From assembly GCF_001676785.2 (NCBI RefSeq), contig NZ_CP015910.2, positions 1,240,001 through 1,304,000 on the forward strand: a stretch of 64,000 bases of DNA, read 5' to 3'. The DNA comes from Brachyspira hyodysenteriae ATCC 27164 (GTDB lineage: Bacteria; Spirochaetota; Brachyspiria; Brachyspirales; Brachyspiraceae). Of this stretch, positions 51,980 to 60,901 are shown one piece after another. The position numbers and the translations under genes were made by a program. How positions within the stretch are numbered: the first letter of the stretch is position 1; every line of letters begins with the position of its first letter. The notes beneath the pieces are model-generated. The model did no database searches, was not told the DNA's origin, and worked only from the letters and a program-made list of their open reading frames with translations.

Positions 51980-52984
51980 ATGAATAAGAAGAACATTATA
52001 TTATTATTATCTATTATTATGATGCTGATTGTATCATGTGAGGAAAAAACAGAAAGTACTGTGCCAATACAAAAATATCCAATAAGAGTTGGATATATGC
52101 CAGATTTTTCTGGAAGTTCTGCTGTTGCTATAGCAAAAGAAAAGGGTTATTTTGATGAAGAAAATTTAGATGTTACATTGGTTGAGTTTTTAGATGGTCC
52201 TTCTGAAGTAGAGGAGATGCTTTTAAAAAATTTAGAATTTGCTTATATAGGACATGGTGCACATGCTTTAGCTATTGAAGGTAAAGTTAATGTATTATTT
52301 CCTAATGGTTTAAGCAGATCTGAACAAATTATAGTAAGAAATGCTTCTCAAATAGAATCTATTAAAGATTTAAGAGGTAAAAAAGTTGGAACACAATTAG
52401 GAACTTCTTCAGAAATTTTACTTTATTTGGCTCTTCAGTCATTAGGTATTAAAGCAGAAGAAGTAGATATTATAAATATGGATGGAAATACTATAGTATC
52501 ATCTATAGCTGATGGTACTATTGATGCTGCTTCAGTGCAAGCTCCATATACTTTTGAAATATTAAATAATACTGAAAACAATGTAAAGTCTATAGCTACA
52601 ACTGTTGATTATTCTGATGTAGGTTCTTTTCCTAGCAGCTGGATAGTTACACCTTCTTATCAAAGTAATAATACAGATATAGTTAATAGATTTTCAAGAG
52701 CTATACTTAAAGCTATGGACTATAGACAACTTAATATGAGTGAAGCTGTGCAATTGGTTGCTAACATGAATAGTAAAACAGTTGAAGAAGTTGATTTAGA
52801 AAGAGAAACAGGAGTATGGTTTTCTGGTAATGAGATAAAGCAAGCATATATTAATGGTGATGCTGGTAAATGGTATAAAACACAGCAGAATATATTTATT
52901 TATACTAAAACTATTACAAATAATATTGATATTAATAATTATGTGCAGTTAAAATACATGGTTGATAATGTATTTAATGAATAA
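51980..52984 (+). CDS. NitT/TauT-type substrate-binding lipoprotein, third
   Basis: A 334-residue lipoprotein. ATG 51980 is chosen; a GTG four codons upstream overlaps the AAGGTGG ribosome site. The lipobox is LMLIVSC-EEK. It is a paralogue of the second binding protein: the fold opens with IRVGYMPDFSGSSAVAIAKEKGY (seen in part), retains AYIGHGAHALAIEG and PSSWIVTPSYQ, but reads VDAVSLWAPYTFEI as IDAASVQAPYTFEI and has drifted in EMLLKNLEF. Loss of the W before APY may change ligand choice. A terminator follows. Confidence 0.9.
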   Translation: MNKKNIILLLSIIMMLIVSCEEKTESTVPIQKYPIRVGYMPDFSGSSAVAIAKEKGYFDEENLDVTLVEFLDGPSEVEEMLLKNLEFAYIGHGAHALAIEGKVNVLFPNGLSRSEQIIVRNASQIESIKDLRGKKVGTQLGTSSEILLYLALQSLGIKAEEVDIINMDGNTIVSSIADGTIDAASVQAPYTFEILNNTENNVKSIATTVDYSDVGSFPSSWIVTPSYQSNNTDIVNRFSRAILKAMDYRQLNMSEAVQLVANMNSKTVEEVDLERETGVWFSGNEIKQAYINGDAGKWYKTQQNIFIYTKTITNNIDINNYVQLKYMVDNVFNE

Positions 52985-53007
52985 ATAGTTTTTATATTAA
53001 ATTTATA

Positions 53008-53042
53008 AGCGGTGTATAATTAAATATGCATCGCTTTTTTTT
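53008..53042 (+). terminator. Rho-independent terminator after third binding protein
   Basis: AGCGGTGTATA and TATGCATCGCT (with wobble pairs) form the stem, followed by TTTTTTTT. It separates the importer genes from the ROK gene. Confidence 0.85.
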
Positions 53043-53081
53043 AATGCTATTGTAAAATATAACTTTATATAAAGATAAAAA

Positions 53082-54275
53082 ATGAAAAGATTAAAAGCAA
53101 AGAATTTAAAAGAACAAAATTATATTGATATAGTAAAATTATTAAAAATAGGAAATTATTCAAGAGCTGATTTAGCTTATAATTTGGAATTAAGCAAAGC
53201 AAGTATATCTGTATTAGTAGAGGATTTAATTAATATGGGTATAATATATGAGAAATGTGATGGAGAATCATCTTCTCTTGGCGGTAAAAAACCTATATTA
53301 TTAGATATAAATAAAAACATAGGATATTTTATAGCAATTCATTTTAGGAGAGAATTTTGTAATATTGCTATAGTTAATTTAGAAAATGAAATTATAGAAG
53401 AATGTTCATTAAATGTAAATATAAATGATGATTATAAAATAACATTTAATCCAATAATTAAAAAGATTAAAGAATTAAAAAATAAATATAAAAACAAAAA
53501 AATATTTTCTATAGGAATATCTGTACCTGGTAAAATAAGTAAAAAAAATAATAATATGCTCGTAGATTGTATGGGAATACCTGAATGGAAAAATATACCA
53601 TTAAAAGAATATATAGAACAAAATACTGATATAGATGTTATAATAGATAGATATGCATGTGCTATGCTAACATACGGTATGCTTGAAGAGATGAAAAAAT
53701 CTATGCCTATACAAACTTCTTCCGTATATGTTTATTTGGGAAATTGGATTGGTGTATCTGTTTCTAATAATGGATCAATTTTATACGGAACTCATGATAC
53801 AGCTGCTAACTATTCTCATACTATAGTAACTGATTCTAATTATATTTGTATGTGCGGTAAAAAAGGCTGTTGGGAATCTGTTGCTAGTATAAATGCTTTT
53901 ATGAAAGAACTTCAAAGTAAAAGCAATAAATATAAAAATGTAAGTTATGAAGAAATTATTAAAAATCATATTAATGATGATATTGTAATTGAAACTTATA
54001 AGAAATTTTCGGCTTATTGGGTATCAATAGGAATATATAATATAGTTAATACTTTTGACCCTGAGACTATATTTATAGGCGGAGAAATGCTTTATTTAGG
54101 TGATGATTTTATCAATGAAATAAAAAATAATATTAAAAATAAATACAATTCATATAACTTCCTTACAGAAATAAATTTTATCAATAATTTTAAAGATATA
54201 GAAATATATGCAGCTGCTTCTGTAGCTATATATGATTTTTATAATTATAATCTTTATAAATATTTATCTAAGTAA
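53082..54275 (+). CDS. ROK-family (NagC/XylR-like) transcriptional regulator
   Basis: A 397-residue protein. The N-terminal winged helix-turn-helix (about 15-75) includes NYSRADLAYNLELSKASISVLVEDL (shown as YSRADLAYNLELSKASI). The ROK sugar-kinase-like fold follows with ISVPGKI, VDCMGIPEWKNIPL, YVYLGNWIGVSV and the zinc motif CMCGKKGCWESVASI. DPETIFIGGEM is the C-terminal ATP-fold strand. Such proteins sense sugars or sugar phosphates and usually repress adjacent uptake genes. Its presence implies that the neighbouring importer handles a sugar-like compound. No ribosome site stronger than AAAG is visible. Confidence 0.9.
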   Translation: MKRLKAKNLKEQNYIDIVKLLKIGNYSRADLAYNLELSKASISVLVEDLINMGIIYEKCDGESSSLGGKKPILLDINKNIGYFIAIHFRREFCNIAIVNLENEIIEECSLNVNINDDYKITFNPIIKKIKELKNKYKNKKIFSIGISVPGKISKKNNNMLVDCMGIPEWKNIPLKEYIEQNTDIDVIIDRYACAMLTYGMLEEMKKSMPIQTSSVYVYLGNWIGVSVSNNGSILYGTHDTAANYSHTIVTDSNYICMCGKKGCWESVASINAFMKELQSKSNKYKNVSYEEIIKNHINDDIVIETYKKFSAYWVSIGIYNIVNTFDPETIFIGGEMLYLGDDFINEIKNNIKNKYNSYNFLTEINFINNFKDIEIYAAASVAIYDFYNYNLYKYLSK

Positions 54276-54293
54276 TATATTTTTTATATAATA

Positions 54294-54322
54294 TTGATAT
54301 TTTCTCTGTATTATGTTAATAT
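54294..54322 (+). promoter_or_regulatory. Putative promoter of the DNA methyltransferase gene
   Basis: TTGATA (54294-54299), 17 bases, TAATAT (54317-54322). Transcription from it would start near 54329, after the ATG at 54313, which supports the later start at 54355. Confidence 0.5.
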
Positions 54323-54354
54323 TATTATGTAAACTATATTATGATAATAAGATT

Positions 54355-56067
54355 ATGATAACTAATACTGAAGAAAATATTAAAGATAAATATTTAAAAG
54401 AAAATTTGATAGCATATATTGGAAATAAGAGAAGACTGCTTTCATTTATAGAAAATACTATTTCTGGAATTTTAGAAGAGGATGGTAATATAAAAACTGC
54501 ATTGGATTTATTTGCAGGAAGCGGAAGTGTTTCAAGACTTTTAAAAACTTTAGATTTAGAAGTTTATTCTAATGATTGGGAATATTATTCTTATATTTTA
54601 AACTATGCTCATTTATCGATTAATGAAGAAGAGCTCTCTAATATGTTTATTCATACAGGCGGGGCAGAGAATACAATAAATATGATTAATAATATTAAAT
54701 ATATAGATGATGATGACAGATATATATCAAAATATTATGCTCCTTCAAATGATGAAAATCCTGATTTAATAAATGAAAGACTTTTTTATACTCATTACAA
54801 TGCTGAAAGAATTGATATTATAAGACATAATATAGAAATGCTTTATAAAAATAAAGTAATAAATCAAAAAGAATATTATTATTTGATAGCTTCAATTATA
54901 TATGAATCAGCTACGCATACAAATACTTCAGGAGTTTTTAAAGCATTTCATGCAGGTTTCGGAGGAAGGAATAAAGATGCATTGCATAGAATAATGGCTC
55001 CTATATCATTAAAGCCAATACCTTTATATAATGGCAAAAAATGTTATGTAAGTATGGAAGATGCAAATAAGTTTGTTATTAAAAATAAAGATAAGCATTT
55101 TGATTTGGTATATTTAGATCCTCCATATAATCAGCATCAATATGGAAGTAATTATCATTTACTTAATACTATAGCTTTATGGGATAAGCCTGCAATTAAT
55201 AAGAATATATATATAAACGGTAAAAAAACAGATAAAGGCGGAATTAGAAAAGATTGGGTAAAAACTAAATCAATGTACTGTTATAAAAAAACAGCAAAGG
55301 ATACTTTAATAAATTTATTAGATAATATAGATTCTAAGCATATAGTTATGAGTTATTCTACTGACGGAATAATAGAGTATGATGATTTAATTTCAATACT
55401 TGAAAATAGAGGTAAATTAGATATTGTTACTTCTGAATATACTAAATACAGAGGTGCTAAAAGATCTATAGTTAATAAAACCAAAAATATAGAATATTTA
55501 TTTGTATTAGATACTTCAAAAACAAATTACAGCAGTGTTAATAAAAAATTAAGATACATAGACAATATAAGATTGAAAATGGACAGTCCTTTGGATTGTT
55601 CTAAAGATAATCTAATATTTGATTATGATAAAGATGATGTTATAGTATTAAATTTAAAATATTCTGTTCATATAATAAATAAAGATGAGATATGTGATAA
55701 ACTTAAAAATAAAAGTTTAGAATATATAAAAATGTTTTCTATTTTTTTGGATAAATACATTAAAGAAGATAATATCAGTGCATTGAAGATTTATTTTTAT
55801 CATATTAATGCAGCCATACTTGCTAATGATATAAGGCTTATAAAATATTTTGGTGAATATATATTGCAAGTTTACAGCAGATTATGTTCAAGAAAATCAA
55901 ATGAATATATTATTGATATTACAAATAGTATTTTAGATATTTTATCATATTCAAATGATGAAATAAGCATTATTTCTAGAATAAAACAGAGAATTATTTA
56001 TAATATAAAACATTCTAATATTTCCGAAATTAATAAAAATAAATTACTTATTAGACTTGAAAAATAA
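54355..56067 (+). CDS. Orphan D12-class DNA adenine methyltransferase with C-terminal extension
   Basis: A 570-residue protein. The N-terminal LIAYIGNKRRLLSFI and SAM-binding LDLFAGSGSVSRLLK match D12-class N6-adenine methyltransferases; the catalytic motif is VYLDPPYNQHQYGSNYH. The GNKRR opening and PPYNxxxY context fit the group that accompanies type II systems. The catalytic part ends near residue 385; about 190 residues of helical, Lys/Ile/Asn-rich sequence follow and match nothing I know. No restriction endonuclease gene is adjacent, so it may be an orphan epigenetic or protective enzyme. ATG 54355 is preferred over 54313 because of the promoter position. Confidence 0.82.
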   Translation: MITNTEENIKDKYLKENLIAYIGNKRRLLSFIENTISGILEEDGNIKTALDLFAGSGSVSRLLKTLDLEVYSNDWEYYSYILNYAHLSINEEELSNMFIHTGGAENTINMINNIKYIDDDDRYISKYYAPSNDENPDLINERLFYTHYNAERIDIIRHNIEMLYKNKVINQKEYYYLIASIIYESATHTNTSGVFKAFHAGFGGRNKDALHRIMAPISLKPIPLYNGKKCYVSMEDANKFVIKNKDKHFDLVYLDPPYNQHQYGSNYHLLNTIALWDKPAINKNIYINGKKTDKGGIRKDWVKTKSMYCYKKTAKDTLINLLDNIDSKHIVMSYSTDGIIEYDDLISILENRGKLDIVTSEYTKYRGAKRSIVNKTKNIEYLFVLDTSKTNYSSVNKKLRYIDNIRLKMDSPLDCSKDNLIFDYDKDDVIVLNLKYSVHIINKDEICDKLKNKSLEYIKMFSIFLDKYIKEDNISALKIYFYHINAAILANDIRLIKYFGEYILQVYSRLCSRKSNEYIIDITNSILDILSYSNDEISIISRIKQRIIYNIKHSNISEINKNKLLIRLEK

Positions 56068-56145
56068 TGAAAAAATATTATATTTATTCATATAGAATAA
56101 GGTTTTATGGAAATATAATTTTTTTTAATAGTAAAGTAAAAATAT

Positions 56146-56598
56146 ATGAATAATATTTTAATAAATGTAATTATTATCATCATATGCAGTTTTAATTTTT
56201 TACTTGCACAAAATTATAATGATGATATTAATTCTATGCTGAGAATATTTAATGAAATAAGGGATAATGAGAATTTATACTCATTTGAAATTGATGATAG
56301 ATTAAACAGTATTGCTGATACTAGATCAAAAGAGCTTGCTATCAATTTTTCACATATAAGACCTAATAATACAAAGTATGATGAATTGCTTTATGAAAAT
56401 AGGATAATTGTTTTTTCATCTGATGAAAATATAGCTTACAGATTTAAAAATGCTGAAACAGTTGCTAGTTATTGGATGAATTCTAATAAATATAAGGTTA
56501 ATATCTTAAGCAATAAATTTACCCATATAGGAGTGGCTCATTATGCTATTAATGGAGAGGATTTTTGGGTAGTTATATTTGCTCAATTGAGAAGGTAA
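56146..56598 (+). CDS. Secreted CAP/SCP-domain protein
   Basis: A 150-residue exported protein with a signal peptide (MNNILINVIIIIICSFNFLLA, cleavage before QNYND). The CAP domain is complete in miniature: MLRIFNEIRDNENLYSFEIDDRLNSIADTRSKELA in parts as FNEIRDNE and LNSIADTRSKEL, then FSHIRP, DENIAYRF, ASYWMNSNKYKVNIL, FTHIGVAHY and WVVIFAQ. The conserved His and Glu (FSHIRP, DENIA) and the second His (FTHIG) are present. Bacterial CAP proteins have been linked to surface or peptidoglycan interactions, but the role here is unknown. It is convergent with hflX, with one base between the stops. Confidence 0.87.
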   Translation: MNNILINVIIIIICSFNFLLAQNYNDDINSMLRIFNEIRDNENLYSFEIDDRLNSIADTRSKELAINFSHIRPNNTKYDELLYENRIIVFSSDENIAYRFKNAETVASYWMNSNKYKVNILSNKFTHIGVAHYAINGEDFWVVIFAQLRR

Positions 56599-56599
56599 T

Positions 56600-57712
56600 T
56601 TAATTATTATTTAATTCTAATATAGTGTCTAGTATTTTCTTTCTTAATAATTCTATATTTGTATTATTTTTTGCACTTATAAAAATTGCATCATCATAAG
56701 AAGTTAATATTTTATTTTTTTGTACTTCATCTATGCTGTCAGATTTATTAAATATCACTATTCTTTTTATATGAGAAGCATCTATTTCTTTTATTATGCT
56801 TTCTACATGCAAAAGCTTTTCTTCTATATTTTCATCGCTTGCATCTGATAAATGCAGAAGTAAATCCGCTTCAACAACTTCGGATAATGTAGATTTAAAT
56901 GAAGCAACTAAAGTATGCGGAAGTCTGTCTATGAATCCTACAGTATCGCTTATTATAACTTCAACAGGAGTATCATCTGTTAAATATAATTTTCTAGTAT
57001 GGGTATCTAATGTTGCAAATAATTTATCTTCAACATAAACAGATTCTTTGCAAAGCAGATTAAATAATGTACTTTTTCCTGCATTAGTGTATCCAACTAT
57101 TGCTATTCTAAAAGTATTTTCTCTTCCTTTTCTTCCTGTACTTGCAGATTTTTCTACTTTGCTTAATTGAGATTTTAATTTATGTATACGCTCTCTTGCT
57201 CTTCTTCTGTCATATTCAAGCTGTTTTTCTCCGGCTCCGCCTCTTAATCCTATACCTCCTTTTATTTGGCTTAGATTAGTTCTTTTACCTTTTAATCTTG
57301 GATATTCAAATTCTAAAAAAGCTAATTCCACCTGCATCTTTGCTGTCATAGTTTTAGCACGTAATGCAAATATTTCTAATATTATTTCTGTTCTTGTGAG
57401 AGCCGTTATATTAGAGCCTTCTTCTATAGCATTTACCTGAGAACCGCTAAGCTCATTATCAAATATAAAATATTCTACATTATCAATGGTGGCACTTTCT
57501 TTTAAACTTTCCAATTTTCCTGTGCCAATATAAGTTCCTGCTGTTATTTTAGGCTGTATGAATGAATATTTATTTACAACTTCATAACCAGCAGTATCGC
57601 ATAGCATAGCAAGTTCATTTAGAATATTATCTATATTTATTTTGCTGTTTCTATATTGTCTGCTGTCTGTTACAAATATTATATACGCTTTTTTTAGATT
57701 ATCATTATTCAT
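56600..57712 (-). CDS. hflX: GTPase HflX
   Basis: A 370-residue ribosome-associated GTPase. The N-terminal HflX domain includes GTYIGTGKLESLKE and FDNELSGSQVNAIEE, followed by the glycine-rich RLKGKRTNLSQIKGGIGLRGGAGEKQLEYDRR region (in part GGIGLRGGAGEKQLE). The G domain has G1 GYTNAGKSTLFNLL, G3 SDTVGFIDRLPHTL and G4 FNKSD. It splits stalled or stress-damaged ribosomes in known cases. It lies 20 bases after yqeK on the same strand, so the two are probably co-transcribed. Confidence 0.95.
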   Translation of the reverse strand: MNNDNLKKAYIIFVTDSRQYRNSKINIDNILNELAMLCDTAGYEVVNKYSFIQPKITAGTYIGTGKLESLKESATIDNVEYFIFDNELSGSQVNAIEEGSNITALTRTEIILEIFALRAKTMTAKMQVELAFLEFEYPRLKGKRTNLSQIKGGIGLRGGAGEKQLEYDRRRARERIHKLKSQLSKVEKSASTGRKGRENTFRIAIVGYTNAGKSTLFNLLCKESVYVEDKLFATLDTHTRKLYLTDDTPVEVIISDTVGFIDRLPHTLVASFKSTLSEVVEADLLLHLSDASDENIEEKLLHVESIIKEIDASHIKRIVIFNKSDSIDEVQKNKILTSYDDAIFISAKNNTNIELLRKKILDTILELNNN

Positions 57713-57731
57713 AAAAAATTACCTAATACCA

Positions 57732-58301
57732 TTATTTAATAACTAATGAATTATAAAGTTCTATTGTTTTATCTGATAAATACTGTTTTTTACTCAAAAC
57801 AAAATTTATAGATTCCAACACCACTTCTAAAAATGCATTATCAAAATCAGTAAAAATTTTCTCTCTTATTTTATCAGCAGCAGGTATATTTCTTGTGGGC
57901 TCAAGATAATCGGATGCATATATTATCTTTTCAAGCATAGTCATATTTCCATGTCCTACTGTATGACTTTCTATTGCATCTAAAATTTCCCTGTCATTTA
58001 TTGAGAATTCTTTTTCAGTGATTATAGAACTTACTCTTGCATGAAGCAAAGCACCTGTTATATAATTAGGATATTCTTTATTATCATTTTCAAGTATTAT
58101 TTTACGCATTTCATCATCTTTATATCTTTTTCCCAAATCATGGCATAATGCAGCGATAGAGGCTTTATTTGTATCAACATTATATTTTTCTGCTATTTGA
58201 ATGGAAAGATCTCTTGTAGAAAATATATGTTTTGATCTGAATGGTAAATATTTTTCTATATATTCAGCTATTTTTTTTTCCTGATCATTGTATTCTTTCA
58301 T
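57732..58301 (-). CDS. yqeK: YqeK-type HD-domain hydrolase (Ap4A hydrolase family)
   Basis: A 189-residue HD-domain phosphohydrolase. Metal ligands lie in RSKHIFSTRDLSIQIAEKY (first His), ALCHDLGKRYKD (HD), LLHARVSSII and ESHTVGHGNMTMLEKIIYASDYLEPTR (shown as SHTVGHGNMTML and YASDYLEPTR). The pattern is that of YqeK, which hydrolyses diadenosine tetraphosphate symmetrically in studied bacteria. Length is normal. It is encoded immediately before hflX, so both may belong to a stress-related transcript. Confidence 0.9.
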   Translation of the reverse strand: MKEYNDQEKKIAEYIEKYLPFRSKHIFSTRDLSIQIAEKYNVDTNKASIAALCHDLGKRYKDDEMRKIILENDNKEYPNYITGALLHARVSSIITEKEFSINDREILDAIESHTVGHGNMTMLEKIIYASDYLEPTRNIPAADKIREKIFTDFDNAFLEVVLESINFVLSKKQYLSDKTIELYNSLVIK

Positions 58302-58371
58302 AATAATTTATTCCTGTTTATGATTAATTATTTTTTATTATACTGAAATTATTTTGTAATTTCAATATTAT

Positions 58372-59364
58372 TTACTCTGCAAATAGGCATGAAACAGAAT
58401 GATTTTCTGAAATCTTTTTAGTATTTGGAATATTGTTTTTGCATTCTTCTTTTGCATATATGCATCTTGTATGGAATCTGCATCCTGAAGGAATATCTGA
58501 TGCATTAGGAATTTCTCCTTTGATAGGAAGTTCTTTTATTATATTAACTCTTCCTGAAGAAGCATCTGGTACTGCCGCAATTAAAGCCTTTGTATAAGGA
58601 TGTTTAGGATTATCTATTATTTCATCAGCGTCTCCAATTTCTACAATATTACCTAAATACATAACTGCTATTCTATCTGCAAAATATCTTGCTGTTGATA
58701 AATCATGAGTAATGTATATATAGCTTAAATTCTTTTCTGTTTGAAGTTCTTTCATCATATAAAGTATTTCAGCTCTTGTAGACAAATCTATCATAGAAAC
58801 AGGCTCATCAGCAACAACTAGTTTAGGATTAAGTATCAAAGCTCTAGCAGTTGCTATTCTTTGACGCTGTCCACCTGAAAGCATATGAGGGTATCTTTCC
58901 ATAAACTCTTCCGGAGGATTAATCTTTACATCTTTCAAAGCCTTTATAACCATTTCATCATAAACCTTTTCATCTCCCTCAATATTATGAATATATAAAG
59001 GCTCTTTTAATACATCTTTTATTTTAAATCTTGGATTCATAGAGGCATAAGGATCCTGGAATATCATCTGAACATTTCTTCTGTATTTAGCTGTTTCTTC
59101 TTTATTAAAGTTATTAATATTTTCATTTTCAAATATAATATTTCCTGAAGTAGGGTTTATCAATTTCATTACAAGCTTACCTATAGTAGTTTTTCCGCTT
59201 CCGGATTCTCCTATTATGGCAAGTATTTCTCCTCTTTTTACTTCTATACTTATATCATCAACTGCTTTTATTTCCTTTGATTTTTTAATCAAGCTTTCCA
59301 CTATATTAGTACGAGGATAAAAATATTTTTTTACATTTTCAAGTTTTAATATTATATCATTCAT
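58372..59364 (-). CDS. dppF: Dipeptide/oligopeptide ABC transporter ATPase (DppF/OppF type)
   Basis: A 330-residue ATPase. Walker A GESGSGKTTIGKL, Q-loop MIFQDPYASMNPRF, signature LSGGQRQRIATARAL, Walker B VVADEPVSMID and switch YITHDLSTARYFADR are intact. The C-terminal oligopeptide-transporter extension has IPSGCRFHTRCIYAKEEC, whose cysteines are conserved in the subfamily. It lies 31 bases after the DppD-like gene in one operon. Binding protein and permease genes are not in the window; they must be encoded elsewhere. Confidence 0.93.
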   Translation of the reverse strand: MNDIILKLENVKKYFYPRTNIVESLIKKSKEIKAVDDISIEVKRGEILAIIGESGSGKTTIGKLVMKLINPTSGNIIFENENINNFNKEETAKYRRNVQMIFQDPYASMNPRFKIKDVLKEPLYIHNIEGDEKVYDEMVIKALKDVKINPPEEFMERYPHMLSGGQRQRIATARALILNPKLVVADEPVSMIDLSTRAEILYMMKELQTEKNLSYIYITHDLSTARYFADRIAVMYLGNIVEIGDADEIIDNPKHPYTKALIAAVPDASSGRVNIIKELPIKGEIPNASDIPSGCRFHTRCIYAKEECKNNIPNTKKISENHSVSCLFAE

Positions 59365-59395
59365 AATTTTTCTTCTTTTTTATTATTAATTATAT

Positions 59396-60358
59396 TTAGT
59401 TATTAATAAGATGGCATGCACATAAATGTCCGTTTCCTATATCTTTTAATATAGGCTCTTCATTTTTGCATTTATCTATTCTTTCTTTACATCTGTCATA
59501 AAACATACAGCCTTTAGGAGGATTAAGTAAATCCGGAGGAGTACCTTCTATAAACTCCAATTTGCTTACAGCTTTATTTAGTCTAGGAGTAGCAGCTAAA
59601 AGTCTTTTTGTATATGGATGTTTAGCATTTTTATATATATCTTCATTGCTTGCAAGCTCTGCAATCTTTCCTCCGTACATAACGCATACCTTATCTGAAA
59701 TTTCAGCTTCTAATGCCAAATCATGCGTTATAAAAATAAATGACAAATCAAAATCTTTCTTTAATTTTTTTAATAAGTTTATAATCTGTGCCTGCACTAT
59801 AACATCTAATGCAGTAGTAGGTTCATCAAGTATAATTAGTTTAGGTTTCAAAAATAGGGCAGTAGCTATAACAACTCTTTGCTTCATACCTCCTGAAAGT
59901 TCATGCGGATATCTCTTTGCAACATCAGCATGAAGTCCTACATATCCTAAATATTCTTCTATAAGTTTACTAGCCTCTGATTTGCTCATATCAATATGTC
60001 TGTTTATAGTTTCTATCATTTGGTTTTCTATAGTGTATACAGGAGTGAGGGAATTCATTGCACCTTGAAAAACCATAGATATTTTAGTCCATCTTATATT
60101 TTTTCTTACATACTCTTCTTTAAGCGGAATAATATCTTCATTATCGAGTATTATTCTTCCTCCTTCATATTTACCAGGTATAGAAGGCATTCTTAAAAGA
60201 GATGTTCCAAGACTAGTTTTACCGCATCCTGATTCACCTACAATACCTAAAGTTTCACCTTTCTTTATTTTAAAACTGATATCATTAATAGCCTTTACTA
60301 AACCTTTTGAGGTATGATAGTACATTTTTAAATTTTCTACTTCTAGTATATTTTCCAT
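59396..60358 (-). CDS. dppD: Dipeptide/oligopeptide ABC transporter ATPase (DppD/OppD type)
   Basis: A 320-residue ATPase. Walker A GESGCGKTSLGTSLL, Q-loop MVFQGAMNSLTPVY, signature LSGGMKQRVVIATAL, Walker B LIILDEPTTALD and FIFITHDLALEAEISD are seen. The C-terminal extension ends in GCMFYDRCKERIDKC. It pairs with the DppF-like subunit just downstream. A minus-strand promoter TTGTAA-17-TATAAT lies 35-60 bases ahead of the start, so this pair forms an independent unit. Confidence 0.93.
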   Translation of the reverse strand: MENILEVENLKMYYHTSKGLVKAINDISFKIKKGETLGIVGESGCGKTSLGTSLLRMPSIPGKYEGGRIILDNEDIIPLKEEYVRKNIRWTKISMVFQGAMNSLTPVYTIENQMIETINRHIDMSKSEASKLIEEYLGYVGLHADVAKRYPHELSGGMKQRVVIATALFLKPKLIILDEPTTALDVIVQAQIINLLKKLKKDFDLSFIFITHDLALEAEISDKVCVMYGGKIAELASNEDIYKNAKHPYTKRLLAATPRLNKAVSKLEFIEGTPPDLLNPPKGCMFYDRCKERIDKCKNEEPILKDIGNGHLCACHLINN

Positions 60359-60391
60359 TGATAGTCCTATTTACAATAACATATTATGTTA

Positions 60392-60420
60392 ATTATAATA
60401 TAATATTAATATTTTTACAA
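60392..60420 (-). promoter_or_regulatory. Promoter of the dppD-dppF pair
   Basis: On the minus strand, TTGTAA (60420-60415), 17 bases, TATAAT (60397-60392). Confidence 0.6.
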
Positions 60421-60443
60421 TTGACTTTTATTAAAATGAATTA

Positions 60444-60893
60444 TTAATAAATCATATAATGAAAATGTACTCCGTTTTCTTCCTGAATATCATTATATAA
60501 TTCTACGAATCCTAATTTTTTATAGAATTCACATGCATAATGACTAGATTTTACTGTGTACTTATCTGAATTTAAAATATTTTTTGCTTCTTCAAATAAA
60601 CTGCTGGCTATACCCAATTTGAAATATTTGTCGTCCACAAAAAAAAGAGAAATATGATCGAAATCAGTTATTTCAAGCATTCCTACTATTATATCATTTT
60701 CATTTTTAGCAATGAGCATCAAAGAGCCTTGCATAAAAAATCTTAGCCTCATATTGTTAGTTGATATAAAAGTTAATACATTATTAATACCTTCATTGGT
60801 ATCTAAATTGGAATTGTATTTTAAGTATATATTTTTGGCGAGAAGAGAAATATCATCAAGATTTTCAATTCCCGCCTTCTCAATTTTAAACAT
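60444..60893 (-). CDS. GNAT-family acetyltransferase
   Basis: A 149-residue acetyltransferase. The N-terminal FKIEKAGIENLDDISLLAKNIY, the strand LIAKNENDIIVGMLEITDFDHISLFFVDDKYFKLGIASSLFEEAKNIL (seen in parts as ISLFFVDDKYFKLGIASSLFEEA), and the late ACEFYKKLGFVEL are the GNAT motifs B, A and the C-terminal helix. The acetyl-CoA loop is a diverged KLGIAS in place of Q/RxxGxG/A. Substrate unknown. It lies 8 bases after the thioredoxin-like gene on the same strand. Confidence 0.85.
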   Translation of the reverse strand: MFKIEKAGIENLDDISLLAKNIYLKYNSNLDTNEGINNVLTFISTNNMRLRFFMQGSLMLIAKNENDIIVGMLEITDFDHISLFFVDDKYFKLGIASSLFEEAKNILNSDKYTVKSSHYACEFYKKLGFVELYNDIQEENGVHFHYMIY

Positions 60894-60901
60894 TGTATTT
60901 T

